Source of the DNA: Sulfitobacter sp. SK011
GTDB taxonomy: Bacteria > Pseudomonadota > Alphaproteobacteria > Rhodobacterales > Rhodobacteraceae
NCBI RefSeq assembly: GCF_003352065.1
Contig: NZ_CP025803.1
Coordinates: forward strand, 3,650,001-3,714,000
Direction: 5' to 3'
Length of the DNA stretch: 64,000 bases
Part shown: piece after piece, positions 46,727 through 56,290 of the stretch
Numbering within the stretch: the first letter of the stretch is position 1
How the letters are laid out: each line of letters starts with the position of its first letter
Notes under the pieces: model-generated
Told to the model about the DNA's origin: nothing
Databases searched by the model: none
Seen by the model: only the letters and a program-made list of their open reading frames with translations
Made by a program: the position numbers and the translations under genes

Positions 46727-47347
46727 ATGTCTGATATCAAATCGCTCTTTGCCACCCGCCTCTATCACGCCGCTCTGTCAGAACAGGGCAATCCGATTGA
46801 CGCGGAGGAATTGGAGGATTCATGCTTGTCTGTTGCCGAAGATGACGAGGCCGGACAGAACTGGTGCGCGGAAAACGACTTTCCGGGCTACACCTCTTAC
46901 GCGTCCCTGACCGACCTGCCCTGGCGCTTTCCGATCTTCAAGGACCTGAAAAAGGTACTGGATAAACATGTAAAGGTATTTGCCAGGGATCTGGCCTTTG
47001 ATCTGGATGGCAAAAAGTTGAAGCTTGAGGACCTGTGGATCAACATCCTGCCTCAGGGCGGCATCCACACGGCGCACATCCATCCCCATTCGGTGATTTC
47101 CGGCACAACCTATGTGGCCATGCCCGAAGGTGCCAGCGCGATCAAGTTTGAGGACCCCCGACTGGCCATGATGATGGCCGCGCCCGCGCGGGTGAAAGAT
47201 GCGCGCGAGGAAATGCGGACGTTTATGTATATCGCGCCGCAGGTCGGCGATGTGTTGTTGTGGGAAAGCTGGTTAAGGCACGAGGTGCCTATGAACTTGG
47301 TAGATGAGGACCGGGTGTCGGTGAGCTTTAATTATAGGTGGGGGTGA
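46727..47347 (+). CDS. TIGR02466-type putative 2OG-Fe(II) oxygenase
   Basis: 206 residues of the TIGR02466 family, related to prolyl-hydroxylase-like dioxygenases. The family's iron site is visible in GGIHTAHIHPHSVISGT (HxH region), the substrate arm GYTSYASLTDLPWRFPIF, and the distal histidine in LRHEVPMNLVDEDRVSVSF with the Arg that holds 2-oxoglutarate. Substrate unknown. Downstream of the DUF6636 gene by 43 bases and possibly cotranscribed with it. Confidence 0.88.
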   Translation: MSDIKSLFATRLYHAALSEQGNPIDAEELEDSCLSVAEDDEAGQNWCAENDFPGYTSYASLTDLPWRFPIFKDLKKVLDKHVKVFARDLAFDLDGKKLKLEDLWINILPQGGIHTAHIHPHSVISGTTYVAMPEGASAIKFEDPRLAMMMAAPARVKDAREEMRTFMYIAPQVGDVLLWESWLRHEVPMNLVDEDRVSVSFNYRWG

Positions 47348-47645
47348 GCGACTGGATCGCGAACAGTCCAAACTCTTAGGAATCTTACCTATCTCTGCTT
47401 CTTCTTCCGACGTCTTCCGCGACGCTTTTTCCCATTTGGTTCGCTCTTTGCCCGTTAGTTTCTGTTTGGCCCCAGATTTTCAGGGACGGAATTATTCTTG
47501 ACGTGTTTGGCTTCGCCGCACTTGTCGATGAACTGCTGGATCAGGTCGGCGTCTGTGGTGGGATTAGAAACATCTTTCTAGATGTGGCCCGTGGTGGGGC
47601 TTGTTGGGTAGAAGGTAGGGTGATTGGATATATCAGTCGATAGAG
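47348..47645 (-). pseudogene. Decayed coding remnant
   Basis: No intact gene. On the minus strand short protein-like pieces appear in different frames (DVSNPTTDADLIQQFIDKCG and LTGKERTKWEKASRKTSEEE) separated by stops, which suggests a degraded gene of unknown family next to the broken Doc gene. Confidence 0.3.
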
Positions 47646-48057
47646 TTACTGGCGAACTAGGCGATCTTTAAACCAATTTCGGATTTCTTCAAAATCCAGC
47701 TGCCCGCTCGCTATGTCCACTACAAGATCGTCAATTGGCTCGTCATCCAGAATATCAAGTCGGTAACCGCTTCGTTCCACCAAGATTTCAACAAGTACCC
47801 ACGCCGTTCTCTTGTTTCCATCAATGAAGCCGTGATGCTAACCACACTGTGTAGCAATGCAGCCGCCGTTGACGAGATCGGCAAATGAAAGCCAGAATAA
47901 GGGCGCGCAATGGCAGACTGAATGAGGTGCAGACTGGAAATCCCCTCTCTTCCTCCATATGTCAATGCTTCGTCATGCGCAGTTAGCGCGTCAGCCAAAG
48001 TCAGACGATAATGGCGCCTCGCGATCTGCTAGCCGTTTCAAAGCGGAACTGCGTCAA
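47646..48057 (-). pseudogene. Broken Doc/Fic-type toxin gene
   Basis: On the minus strand, pieces of a death-on-curing protein can be joined only with frameshifts. They are MTQFRFETASRSR from a TTG at 48057, then RLTLADALTAHDEALTYGGR and SSLHLIQSAIARPYSGF, then ADLVNGGCIATQCG, a TAG stop, HHGFIDGNKRTAWVLVEILV (the Fic core with DGNKR), ending in WFKDRLVRQ. Two frame changes and one internal stop make it inactive. A Shine-Dalgarno (AAGGAGG) and a TTGA overlap with the small upstream ORF keep the antitoxin-toxin layout. Confidence 0.8.
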
Positions 48058-48176
48058 CTTGAAACCTCCTTGATCTTTGCCGAAGACTTTGGGCTCTTTT
48101 TGAAAGTTCCTGAACTGGTACCTACAGCAACAAATCTTCCTGTCTTCGCGCTGCGGGCGATCCATCCACCCTTCAC
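48054..48176 (-). CDS. Small ORF upstream of the Doc remnant, possible antitoxin tail
   Basis: A 40-codon frame from GTG 48176 encodes VKGGWIARSAKTGRFVAVGT and a Ser/Lys tail, ending in a TGA that overlaps the Doc start (TTGA). The AKTGRFV segment resembles short basic proteins that accompany Doc-type toxins. The N-terminal part of a normal antitoxin is missing, so it may be decayed as well. Confidence 0.45.
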   Translation of the reverse strand: MKGGWIARSAKTGRFVAVGTSSGTFKKSPKSSAKIKEVSS

Positions 48177-48295
48177 TGTTATTGTTTGGTGCTTGCTGGC
48201 ATTTTGAACTCGCTCTCAACTGAAAGCTTACTTTCACCACATATCAGGATTGTCACCCAATAACGCAATATTGCGGTGCTAAATTCTTCAAATAA

Positions 48296-48327
48296 GAAAC
48301 CCCCGCCGCTTGCGCGACGGAGGTTTC
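48296..48327 (-). terminator. Terminator of the rplB-rplP unit
   Basis: Read on the minus strand: 14-bp stem (GAAACCTCCGTCGC with its complement, two or three G-U pairs) closed by a GCAA tetraloop and followed by TTATTTG. A second hairpin gccccagca / tgctggggc (48400-48418) sits just after rplP. Confidence 0.8.
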
Positions 48328-48425
48328 ACTTAAACTCTACCGGTGTGTGTTCTCATCGCCTTTTGTGAAGAACAAAAGACGACTGCCACACACGCGTCAG
48401 CCCCAGCATTGCTGGGGCGACGGGA

Positions 48426-48839
48426 TTACCAATCTTCGCGTACAACAACCCGTGTCTTGATTGGCAGCTTCATCGCCGCCAGACGCAGGGCTTCACGTGC
48501 GATATCGTCGTTCACGCCGTCGATTTCGAACATCACCCGGCCCGGTTTGACCCGGCAGGCCCAGAAATCGACAGAACCTTTACCTTTACCCATACGGACT
48601 TCGGTTGGTTTTGACGTCACTGGCAGATCCGGGAAAATCCGGATCCAGACGCGGCCCTGGCGCTTCATGTGGCGCGTCATGGCACGACGGGCGGCTTCGA
48701 TCTGGCGTGCTGTAACACGCTCAGGCTCGGTTGCCTTGAGACCATAGGTGCCAAAGTTCAGGTCAGACCCGCCCTTTGCCAGACCCTTGATCTTGCCTTT
48801 GTGTTGCTTGCGGAATTTCGTCCGTTTTGGCTGTAGCAT
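48426..48839 (-). CDS. rplP: 50S ribosomal protein L16
   Basis: 137 residues; [20 protein letters not shown] and the conserved [20 protein letters not shown] loop near the A site. Last gene of the rplB-rpsS-rplV-rpsC-rplP unit. The usual next gene rpmC lies 2.2 kb away behind inserted genes. Confidence 0.98.
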   Translation of the reverse strand: MLQPKRTKFRKQHKGKIKGLAKGGSDLNFGTYGLKATEPERVTARQIEAARRAMTRHMKRQGRVWIRIFPDLPVTSKPTEVRMGKGKGSVDFWACRVKPGRVMFEIDGVNDDIAREALRLAAMKLPIKTRVVVREDW

Positions 48840-48850
48840 CTATCTACTCC

Positions 48851-49558
48851 TTAACGCCGACCGCCGGCACCGCGAGGTGCTGGGCCGTCTTGAAGTTCCT
48901 GTGCCTTACGATCACGCGCGGCGGGATCATGTTCCATGATCTCACCCTTGAAGATCCACGTCTTGATGCCGATGATGCCATAAGCAGTCATCGCCTCAAC
49001 ATGGGCGTAATCAATGTCGGCACGCAATGTGTGCAACGGCACGCGACCTTCACGGTACCATTCGGTCCGCGCAATCTCTGCGCCGCCCAAACGACCGGCT
49101 AGGTTCACACGGATGCCCAAAGACCCCATGCGCATGGCGTTCTGCACGGCGCGTTTCATGGCGCGGCGGAAAGACACCCGGCGTTCCAATTGCTGTGCAA
49201 TGCTTTCACCAACCAATGCCGCGTCCAGCTCTGGCTTGCGAACCTCAACGATGTTGAGGTGCAGGTCAGACTTGGTGATCTTGGCGATCTTCTGACGCAG
49301 ACCTTCGATGTCTGCCCCTTTCTTGCCAATGATCACACCGGGGCGTGCGGTGTGGATTGTGACGCGGCACTTTTTGTGCGGACGTTCAATGATCACACGG
49401 CTGATGCCCGCTTGCTTGCATTCTTCTTTGACGAAGGCGCGGATGGCGAGGTCTTCGAGCAGAAGGTCACCATAGTCCTTCGTGTCGGCGTACCAGCGGC
49501 TGTCCCAGGTGCGGTTGACCTGAAGGCGCATGCCGATCGGGTTTACTTTGTTACCCAT
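48851..49558 (-). CDS. rpsC: 30S ribosomal protein S3
   Basis: 235 residues; KH domain with [20 protein letters not shown] and the C-terminal [20 protein letters not shown]. Its start overlaps the rplV stop by one base (TAATG). Confidence 0.98.
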   Translation of the reverse strand: MGNKVNPIGMRLQVNRTWDSRWYADTKDYGDLLLEDLAIRAFVKEECKQAGISRVIIERPHKKCRVTIHTARPGVIIGKKGADIEGLRQKIAKITKSDLHLNIVEVRKPELDAALVGESIAQQLERRVSFRRAMKRAVQNAMRMGSLGIRVNLAGRLGGAEIARTEWYREGRVPLHTLRADIDYAHVEAMTAYGIIGIKTWIFKGEIMEHDPAARDRKAQELQDGPAPRGAGGRR

Positions 49559-49938
49559 TATGCTTGCTCCTCAACTTGACGCACGACGATTGTAATCTCT
49601 GAGAACGGCTTGATGATCTTGCCGAAACGGCCACGCGCACGCGGGCGACCGCGCTTCATGATCAGGTTCTTGCCAACATAAGCTTCGGCAACGACCAGTT
49701 CATCAACGTCGAGGTTGTGGTTGTTTTCGCCGTTTGCAATCGCGGACTGAAGACACTTCTTCACATCTGCTGCGATCCGCTTTTTCGAGAAGGTGAGGTC
49801 CGTCAGGGCCTTGTCCACTTTCTTGCCACGGATCAATGCGGCGACGAGGTTCAGTTTCTGCGGCGACGTCCGCAACATGCGCAGTTTTGCACGTGCTTCA
49901 TTGTCTGCCACGCGGCGGGGATTTTTATCCTTGCTCAT
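49558..49938 (-). CDS. rplV: 50S ribosomal protein L22
   Basis: 126 residues; lines the exit tunnel. [20 protein letters not shown] and the hairpin-loop end [20 protein letters not shown] are standard. No macrolide-type alteration can be judged without an alignment. Confidence 0.98.
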   Translation of the reverse strand: MSKDKNPRRVADNEARAKLRMLRTSPQKLNLVAALIRGKKVDKALTDLTFSKKRIAADVKKCLQSAIANGENNHNLDVDELVVAEAYVGKNLIMKRGRPRARGRFGKIIKPFSEITIVVRQVEEQA

Positions 49939-49941
49939 GGC

Positions 49942-50220
49942 TTATTTCCGCTTCGCTTTTTTGTCGGCGGCATGACCGTAGTAAGTCCGTGTTGGTGAAT
50001 ATTCACCAAACTTCTGACCAATCATGTCTTCGCTGACGTTTACAGGGATGTGCTTGTGACCATTGTACACACCGAACGTCAGGCCAACAAACTGTGGCAG
50101 GATCGTTGAACGGCGCGACCAGATTTTGATCACTTCGCTGCGACCGCTTTCGCGGGAGGCTTCGGCCTTTTTGAGGACATAAGAGTCAACAAAAGGACCT
50201 TTCCATACTGAACGAGACAT
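49942..50220 (-). CDS. rpsS: 30S ribosomal protein S19
   Basis: 92 residues; [40 protein letters not shown] and a basic tail. Standard length, packed between rplB and rplV with 3-base spacings. Confidence 0.98.
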   Translation of the reverse strand: MSRSVWKGPFVDSYVLKKAEASRESGRSEVIKIWSRRSTILPQFVGLTFGVYNGHKHIPVNVSEDMIGQKFGEYSPTRTYYGHAADKKAKRK

Positions 50221-50223
50221 AAA

Positions 50224-51066
50224 TTAACGCCCCTTCTTCTTGGCGTGGCGTGACCGGATAATCAGTGCACTTGACGCTTTTTTCTTGTTCCGGGTTTTTG
50301 CACCCTTAGTCGGCTTGCCCCAAGGCGTAACCGGATGACGACCACCAGATGTCCGGCCTTCACCACCACCGTGCGGGTGGTCGATCGGGTTCATCACGAC
50401 ACCACGTACAGAGGGGCGGATGCCCTTGTGACGCATGCGGCCCGCTTTACCGTAGTTCTGGTTGGAGTTGTCGGGGTTAGACACGGCACCAACGGTGGCC
50501 ATACATTCCTGACGCACCAAGCGCAGTTCACCTGATGACAGGCGGATCTGAGCGTAGCCACCATCACGACCCACAAACTGGGCATAGGTACCAGCCGCAC
50601 GCGCGATTTGACCACCCTTGCCGGGCTTCATCTCGATGTTGTGGATGATGGTACCAATTGGCATGCCTGAGAACGGCATCGCGTTGCCGGGCTTGATGTC
50701 TGCCTTGGCGCTTGCGATCACCTTGTCCCCAACAGCCAGACGCTGCGGTGCGAGGATATAGGCCTGTTCGCCATCTTCGTATTGAATGAGCGCGATAAAC
50801 GCGGTCCGGTTCGGGTCATATTCGATCCGAGCGACAACAGCGGACATGTCCAGCTTGTTACGCTTGAAATCAACGATACGGTAAAGGCGCTTTGCACCCC
50901 CACCTTTGCGACGCATTGTGATCCGTCCGGTGTTGTTCCGTCCGCCGTGTTTTGAAAGTCCCTCAGTGAGGGCCTTGACAGGGCGACCTTTCCAAAGCTC
51001 CGAACGGTCAATCAGTACCAGCCCACGCTGGCCCGGCGTCGTCGGTTTGTACGACTTGAGTGCCAT
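50224..51066 (-). CDS. rplB: 50S ribosomal protein L2
   Basis: 280 residues; peptidyl-transferase-centre protein with [20 protein letters not shown] and the essential [20 protein letters not shown] loop containing the conserved histidine. First gene of its unit; in other genomes rplW is directly upstream, here 2.1 kb with other genes intervene, and a new promoter is at 51223. Confidence 0.98.
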   Translation of the reverse strand: MALKSYKPTTPGQRGLVLIDRSELWKGRPVKALTEGLSKHGGRNNTGRITMRRKGGGAKRLYRIVDFKRNKLDMSAVVARIEYDPNRTAFIALIQYEDGEQAYILAPQRLAVGDKVIASAKADIKPGNAMPFSGMPIGTIIHNIEMKPGKGGQIARAAGTYAQFVGRDGGYAQIRLSSGELRLVRQECMATVGAVSNPDNSNQNYGKAGRMRHKGIRPSVRGVVMNPIDHPHGGGEGRTSGGRHPVTPWGKPTKGAKTRNKKKASSALIIRSRHAKKKGR

Positions 51067-51222
51067 GTTGTCTGTCTTCCGTTTTGCTTGTCAGCCGCGC
51101 ATGGCGGCTATGGTTTATAGGCCCCCGTAGGTGCCCGGTTTGGATGTTCTTGATCGTCAGAAAAAACCTGACGGAGAACAACAACGAAGCCCCGGACGAA
51201 TCCGGGGCCTTGCCGATGCGTC

Positions 51223-51251
51223 CGTCTAGGGGATGAGGGATGTGGGGTCAA
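51223..51251 (-). promoter_or_regulatory. Promoter of the rplB-rplP unit
   Basis: Minus-strand TTGACC (51251-51246), 17-base spacer ending CCCC, TAGACG (51228-51223). The leader of about 150 bases holds two hairpins (gccccgga / tccggggc at 51189-51208 and cgtcag / ctgacg at 51154-51173), which could regulate this unit. Confidence 0.7.
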
Positions 51252-51718
51252 GAGCAGCCCGCGGGATAATCGACCGCTCTCTGTTATTTCCGCCCCCTCC
51301 CCGGACCCCACCTGGAAAGTCAGCAAAACAAGGGAAATCCGCTGTTGGGAAAACGTCGGTATTGCGTCGGTGCAAGGGTCGGAAAAGCGCCGGGTCAAGG
51401 ATGCGTGCGCGGCGAGGCATTAACACACCCCGGTGCCGACCGGAGCATGCGCTCGGCACATGCCGATCCAATGAAGAAGCCCGTAATTGCCTGAAGTCCG
51501 CTTTGCGGACGTTGCTGCCCTTCGCTTCTGATCTGTGAATGCCTGCTAAATCGTCTTTCCAGCCATTGGTGCAAAAGCTCGCATGAAATTGGTGGTCTGA
51601 ACTACTTGACGAACAAGCCAACCTCTGCGGCCTCGCAGTCACAAAGGCTTCCAGATCAGAGACCCTTGCTAATGTGTCCAATCTTGAGGCACGGTTGATC
51701 GAACAGGAGGTATTTGCC
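51252..51718. other. Gap between the rplB promoter and the DUF5765 gene
   Basis: About 470 bases without a convincing gene on either strand; short open frames have irregular composition and no ribosome sites. The right end should contain the plus-strand promoter of the DUF5765 gene, but no clear -35/-10 pair was found. Confidence 0.45.
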
Positions 51719-52432
51719 ATGTGTTGGAGCGCAACGGCGTCTGTCGCGATGGTGGCATTGGGCGGCGCTGCAGTCGCGGTCACAGCGATGCGCGGTGAAC
51801 CGAAAGCGATTTGGATCACTCTGGGCTTTTTCACCGTGATGGAGGGTTTGCAAGCCGTTGGATATGCAGTTGTAGATGAATGCTCGAACCCCGCAAACCA
51901 ATCGATTACATTGCTGTCCTATCTACACATTGCCTTTCAGCCCTTGTTCATCAACGCTTTTGCAATGGCAATTGCACCATCCCCGGTGCCGAAGTGGCAG
52001 GCACGCAGAGTATATGGCCTTGCTGCTCTCGCCACAGGATTCATGCTGCTGAAACTGGTTCCGCTACAGGCACTTGGCAATTGCACGCCCGGGTCGCCAC
52101 TTTGCGGGCTACAAACTTGCCTGATCTCAGGCGATTGGCACATTGGCTGGATTTTGCCGCTCAACGGTTTCATGGAAGGTTTCAGCTCGACCTTTGGTAT
52201 CCACATCTGGTTCCCAGCCTATTTTCTTGCTGTTTTTGCCCTGCCTCTTTGGTACGGCGCATGGCGCTTTGCGTTATTTCATTTGTTGATCGGACCATTT
52301 CTCGCCTTCGCACTGACGACCAACCCAAATGAACAACCCGCAATATGGTGCCTGTTCTCGATTGGTATCATCTTGGTGTCGCTTAGTTCGTTTATCAGGG
52401 TCCGGGTGATGGGCGCGCATCAGCCAGCGTGA
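51719..52432 (+). CDS. DUF5765 membrane protein
   Basis: 237 residues from ATG 51719 (MCWSATASVAMVALGGAAVA), with aggagg 8 bases upstream; a longer frame from 51674 lacks such a site. Seven or so hydrophobic segments are spread over the length; conserved blocks include GFFTVMEGLQAVGYAVVDEC, QSITLLSYLHIAFQPLFINA and FGIHIWFPAYFLAVF. Family members are found in Roseobacters and relatives, function unknown. It faces the ribosomal genes from the opposite strand, in the rplW/rplB gap. Confidence 0.8.
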   Translation: MCWSATASVAMVALGGAAVAVTAMRGEPKAIWITLGFFTVMEGLQAVGYAVVDECSNPANQSITLLSYLHIAFQPLFINAFAMAIAPSPVPKWQARRVYGLAALATGFMLLKLVPLQALGNCTPGSPLCGLQTCLISGDWHIGWILPLNGFMEGFSSTFGIHIWFPAYFLAVFALPLWYGAWRFALFHLLIGPFLAFALTTNPNEQPAIWCLFSIGIILVSLSSFIRVRVMGAHQPA

Positions 52433-52636
52433 AATTAATCAAAAAGCCTGTTTCCATCAAACCTGCCCGAGGACATCATTACTCCTGTGTAAAACAGGCT
52501 ATCAAGAGCTGGGACTGACACTCTGCTTTGCTCAGCTAATAGGTCGTAAGGCAGCTTTTCCGCGGTTTCAGGTCATTTGTGCAGCGTGCGGCATCCGGGA
52601 CTCTGGGCTCGAAACTGACATTTGCTGCAAATAAAA

Positions 52637-52664
52637 AAGGGCGTAGCCCTAAAGCCACGCCCTT
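52637..52664 (-). terminator. Terminator of cspA
   Basis: aagggcgt (52637-52644) / acgccctt (52657-52664); on the minus strand the stem is followed by TTTTTTATTTG. A second, long-loop repeat (agcctgttt / aaacaggct, 52445-52500) lies further on. Confidence 0.85.
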
Positions 52665-52709
52665 CCAATTCTCTTCCAATCATCAGCCCCCGAAGGAGCC
52701 AACCAAAGC

Positions 52710-52916
52710 TTACGCCAGAACGATGTTCGTCGCGGACTCGCGACCGTCACGGCCTGCTTCGATGTCGAAAGTTACTTTTTGGTCATCGTTCAAACCGGTC
52801 AAACCAGCTTGCTCAACGGCAGAGATGTGCACAAACACGTCTTTGCTGCCGCCATCGGGAGCGATAAAACCGAAACCTTTAGTGGTGTTGAACCATTTTA
52901 CTGTACCAGTGGCCAT
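52710..52916 (-). CDS. cspA: Cold-shock protein (CspA family)
   Basis: 68-residue single-stranded nucleic-acid-binding OB fold with RNP1 KGFGFIAP and RNP2 [18 protein letters not shown] start is standard, with AAGGAATAC upstream. A leader of about 100-150 bases precedes it, as expected for cold-shock mRNAs with thermo-responsive folding. Situated in the rplW/rplB gap but with its own terminator, so it is likely a separate transcript. Confidence 0.97.
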   Translation of the reverse strand: MATGTVKWFNTTKGFGFIAPDGGSKDVFVHISAVEQAGLTGLNDDQKVTFDIEAGRDGRESATNIVLA

Positions 52917-53116
52917 TATTGTATTCCTTGTATTTACTGCCCACAGAATGCGGCAGGTCGGCTAAGTCATAAAGATCGTAAGACTGAGCCGTAAGGAGCA
53001 GTAATTCCGATAGATATAGTAACGTCGCACCGCTCACATGGGGCATTGGCCGCACAATAGCAAGCATCTTTATTCACAAGGGCTTAACCCGCCCGTACCC
53101 GCCGCCGCCTAAATGC

Positions 53117-53145
53117 AAAAGGCCCCCGCGGGTGCGAGGGCCTTT
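53117..53145 (-). terminator. Terminator of the rpsJ-rplW unit
   Basis: aaaaggccc (53117-53125) and gggccttt (53138-53145) form the stem; on the minus strand a short T run (TTTTGC) follows. It lies 20 bases after rplW and marks the end of this part of the S10 operon. Confidence 0.75.
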
Positions 53146-53167
53146 CAATCATGCTTGTCTGACCCGA

Positions 53168-53464
53168 TCAGAGACCGGTGGAGACGTCGATGGTGTTGCC
53201 TTCTTCGAGCGTCACATAGGCCTTTTTCACGTCCTTGCGGCGGCCCATCTGGCCCCGGAAACGTTTGACCTTGCCTTTGGTGATGGTCGTGTTCACGGCC
53301 TTCACCTTGACACCAAAGAGCGCCTCAACGGCCTCTTTGATCATCGGCTTGTTGCTGTCCATCGCGACTTCGAACACAACGGCATTGTGCTCTGACGCCA
53401 TGGTGGCTTTTTCCGTGATGATCGGCTTGCGGATCACGTCGTAGTGAGTGTGCTTGGCGGTCAT
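53168..53464 (-). CDS. rplW: 50S ribosomal protein L23
   Basis: 98 residues; docking site for SRP and trigger factor at the tunnel exit. [20 protein letters not shown] and the loop [20 protein letters not shown] are typical. Coupled to rplD by an ATGA overlap. Followed by a terminator instead of rplB. Confidence 0.98.
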   Translation of the reverse strand: MTAKHTHYDVIRKPIITEKATMASEHNAVVFEVAMDSNKPMIKEAVEALFGVKVKAVNTTITKGKVKRFRGQMGRRKDVKKAYVTLEEGNTIDVSTGL

Positions 53465-54078
53465 TTCAAACGGGCCTCCAGTGCTTCGATACCTGCTTTG
53501 GTGATCACGAGTGTATCACGCTTGAGGATATCATAGACGTTTGCACCCATCGTTGGCAGGATATCCAGACCCTCGATGTTACGTGCGGCTTGCAGAAAGT
53601 TCTCATTCACGGTTGCACCATCAATGATCAATGCGCGCTTCCAGCCTAGGGATTTCACCTGTTTGGCCAAAGCGGCGGTTTTCCCATCGGATGAGGCGTC
53701 GTCAATGATGACCAATGATCCCGCTTTCATCTTGGCAGAAAGCGCGTGGCGCAGGCCAAGCTTGCGGAACTTTTTGGTCAGCTCGTGGCCGTGGCTGCGG
53801 GGCGTTGGGCCCTTATAGATACCACCACCGCGGAAGATCGGTGCAGAACGTGCGCCGTGGCGTGCGCCGCCGGTGCCCTTCTGGCGATAGATCTTCTTGG
53901 TCGAATAGCTGACCTCGCGACGAGTCTTTACCTTGTGCGTACCGGCCTGCGCGTTGTTGCGCTGCCAGCGCACGACGCGGTGCAGGATGTCGGCGCGTGG
54001 CTCAAGGCCAAACAGGGCCTCGTCCAGATCTACCGAACCGGCCTTGCCGCCGTCGAGTTTGATGACATCAAGTTTCAT
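53461..54078 (-). CDS. rplD: 50S ribosomal protein L4
   Basis: 205 residues; tunnel-lining loop [20 protein letters not shown] and the C-terminal half with [18 protein letters not shown]. coli L4 represses the S10 operon; whether the leader target exists here is not visible. Overlaps rplC by ATGA. Confidence 0.98.
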   Translation of the reverse strand: MKLDVIKLDGGKAGSVDLDEALFGLEPRADILHRVVRWQRNNAQAGTHKVKTRREVSYSTKKIYRQKGTGGARHGARSAPIFRGGGIYKGPTPRSHGHELTKKFRKLGLRHALSAKMKAGSLVIIDDASSDGKTAALAKQVKSLGWKRALIIDGATVNENFLQAARNIEGLDILPTMGANVYDILKRDTLVITKAGIEALEARLK

Positions 54079-54959
54079 TCGTCACCTTCCTTCTTCGTAG
54101 GGTCCAAAGTCTCGCTTTGGTCACCGGCTTCTGCTTTGTCAGACGCAATATCGGCCTCTGCGGCTTTCAGTGCTTCTGCTTCGGCTGCTGCCTGCTCTTC
54201 AGCAAGGCGTGCTGCTTCTGCTTCGGCTTCGGCTGCTGCGGCTGCGGCGGCTGCTTCAGCGGCTTTCGCGGCTTCTTCTGCGGCAGATTTCAGAGCGGCT
54301 GGCACGATGGCGCTTTCAGGGAACGGCTTTTTCACCGCATCCTTGACAGTGACCCAGCCCCCTTTGGAGCCAGGCACAGCGCCCTTGACCATGATCAGAC
54401 CACGCGCAGAGTCCGTTTTGACAACTTCGAGGTTCTGTGTGGTGACACGGGCAGCGCCCATGTGACCGGCCATTTTCTTGCCTTTGAAAACCTTGCCGGG
54501 ATCCTGACACTGACCAGTCGAACCATGTGAACGGTGAGAGATCGACACACCGTGTGTCGCCCGCAGACCGCCAAAGTTGTGGCGCTTCATCGCACCGGCA
54601 AAACCTTTACCGATAGATGTGCCTGCAACGTCAACATACTGACCTGCGAAATAATGGTCCGCGATGATTTCCTCACCAACGTCCAGCATCGCATCCGCAT
54701 CAACGCGGAATTCAGCAACTTTACGCTTTGGTTCAACCTTTGCTGCTGCAAAGTGACCGCGCATCGCTTGGCTTGTGCGTTTCACTTTTGCTGTACCGGC
54801 ACCGAGCTGAACAGCAACATAGCCGTCCTTTTCGATGGTACGCTGTGCAACAACCTGAAGGTTATCGAGCTGAAGAACGGTCACAGGGATCTGCTTGCCG
54901 TCTTCCATGAACAGACGGGTCATGCCCATCTTTTTTGCAATAACGCCTGAGCGCAACAT
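54075..54959 (-). CDS. rplC: 50S ribosomal protein L3 with long Ala/Glu-rich C-terminal tail
   Basis: The core (residues 1-222) is standard: [20 protein letters not shown], the conserved [20 protein letters not shown] loop with the methylation-site glutamine region, and [13 protein letters not shown]. After it comes a 70-residue tail (about 225-294) made almost only of Ala, Glu, Lys and acidic residues, predicted as a long charged helix. E. coli L3 ends at 209. Similar tails occur in Rhodobacterales; their role on the ribosome surface is unknown. Confidence 0.97.
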   Translation of the reverse strand: MLRSGVIAKKMGMTRLFMEDGKQIPVTVLQLDNLQVVAQRTIEKDGYVAVQLGAGTAKVKRTSQAMRGHFAAAKVEPKRKVAEFRVDADAMLDVGEEIIADHYFAGQYVDVAGTSIGKGFAGAMKRHNFGGLRATHGVSISHRSHGSTGQCQDPGKVFKGKKMAGHMGAARVTTQNLEVVKTDSARGLIMVKGAVPGSKGGWVTVKDAVKKPFPESAIVPAALKSAAEEAAKAAEAAAAAAAAEAEAEAARLAEEQAAAEAEALKAAEADIASDKAEAGDQSETLDPTKKEGDE

Positions 54960-54977
54960 GATATTACCCTCCTACGT

Positions 54978-55295
54978 TTATGACTGCAGCTTGATCTCGA
55001 CGTCCACACCAGCGGCGAGGTCGAGCTTCATCAGCGCGTCAACGGTCTGGGGGGTCGGATCAACGATATCCAGCAGGCGCTTGTGCGTGCGGATTTCGAA
55101 CTGGTCACGTGATTTCTTGTCTACGTGGGGGCCACGCAGAACAGTGAATTTTTCGATCTTGTTCGGCAGCGGAATGGGGCCGCGAACAGATGCGCCGGTG
55201 CGTTTGGCAGTGTTGACGATTTCCTGAGTGGAGGCATCAAGCACCCGGTAATCAAACGCCTTCAGGCGGATGCGGATGTTCTGGCTTTGAGCCAT
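54978..55295 (-). CDS. rpsJ: 30S ribosomal protein S10 (NusE)
   Basis: 105 residues from ATG 55295 ([20 protein letters not shown]). An ATG two codons upstream is too close to the AAGGGA ribosome site, which fits 55295 better. The [20 protein letters not shown] block is diagnostic; S10 also acts as NusE in antitermination. First gene of rpsJ-rplC-rplD-rplW with promoter at 55420. Confidence 0.98.
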   Translation of the reverse strand: MAQSQNIRIRLKAFDYRVLDASTQEIVNTAKRTGASVRGPIPLPNKIEKFTVLRGPHVDKKSRDQFEIRTHKRLLDIVDPTPQTVDALMKLDLAAGVDVEIKLQS

Positions 55296-55419
55296 GTGCA
55301 TATCCCTTACGATTGGGATGTCAACGGATTGGAGGGGAAGCGCTCATCGCCCCGCCTCATCGCGTCTTGGTGTGTAAGTGAAACGGGGCGCAATGGATGC
55401 ACCCCGAGTCAGTGAGGGT

Positions 55420-55448
55420 GCTATAGGGGAGTGGGGTCGGGGTGGCAA
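55420..55448 (-). promoter_or_regulatory. Promoter of the rpsJ-rplW unit
   Basis: Minus-strand TTGCCA (55448-55443), 17-base spacer ending CCCC, TATAGC (55425-55420), about 125 bases before rpsJ. The leader is long enough to hold an L4- or other feedback structure; none was resolved. Confidence 0.75.
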
Positions 55449-55616
55449 GGGGGATTTACAGAACTCAGAACCTACTTGGCTGAGTCAGGGGGTGCCAGAA
55501 TTTCAGATGCCAAATTTCGGCAATTCACTGCTTGTTGCCGAGACAGCCGGTTGTTTTGGATGAACCGGGCCTGAAAGCTGGCTTTCAGATTATGTCCGGA
55601 TTCTCAGGACGCACAG

Positions 55617-56165
55617 TCACTCCACCCGTTTCAAAAACGCCTTGATCTCTTTTTCGGGAAGGTGGTGAGCGCTTCTGCGGAACACCAGATCCAAACCGCC
55701 CTCCGCCAGCGTCCGATGATATTCCTGCATTTCGTAATCCCCCGCCTCATTGATGAAAAGCGAAAAAACCGTGAATGTATCATCCTCAATCCGGGCCCAG
55801 ACATAGGGCTCTCCCGCCAATGGATTAAGGGGAACGGCTTTCCCGAAAACATTGTTTTTCATCGCTGAGCCGTAAATATTGGCCCTGTCGCTTGGGACAA
55901 ACTCAATGGTGTAGGTCTTTTCCTTTTTCCGCCCATCGCTCTTGTAGGTCACGGACGTCCAGGTGAGGCTAAAGCCCTTTTTTGTGGGCTCAATCGTCGC
56001 GCTCATGTCGCGGTGTTCGTTTTTTCCTTCATAGAGGAATTCAGCAGTCCCGGAATACGTCCCAAGAAACCGGTCAATATCCGCCGCCAACCCCATGGCG
56101 GGCAGCATGGCAAACAACAGAATGAACACGTGGCGAAGGTAAGGAAAAAAGCATTTCATGATCAT
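55617..56165 (-). CDS. Exported hypothetical protein in the tuf/rpsJ gap
   Basis: 182 residues, or 180 from the ATG at 56159. Signal peptide (FFPYLRHVFILLFAMLPAMG, cleaved near LAADI). The mature protein looks beta-rich: IDRFLGTYSGTAEFL, ATIEPTKKGFSLTWTSVTY, TYTIEFVPSDRANIYGSAM, ending KEIKAFLKRVE. I recognise no family. It lies between the tuf terminator and the rpsJ promoter, same strand, with a weak ribosome site. Its location suggests capture into the ribosomal cluster rather than a functional link. Confidence 0.75.
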   Translation of the reverse strand: MIMKCFFPYLRHVFILLFAMLPAMGLAADIDRFLGTYSGTAEFLYEGKNEHRDMSATIEPTKKGFSLTWTSVTYKSDGRKKEKTYTIEFVPSDRANIYGSAMKNNVFGKAVPLNPLAGEPYVWARIEDDTFTVFSLFINEAGDYEMQEYHRTLAEGGLDLVFRRSAHHLPEKEIKAFLKRVE

Positions 56166-56290
56166 ATGATAGCGCAGTTCGAACCAGATGTCAGCGCATG
56201 ACGGCGGTTTTGGCCAAATTGTGATCTCACCCTATTACGTTCTTGCAGGTTCGCTGGTGGCCGTTGGAGGCTGACTGGTGTTGGCAACGC

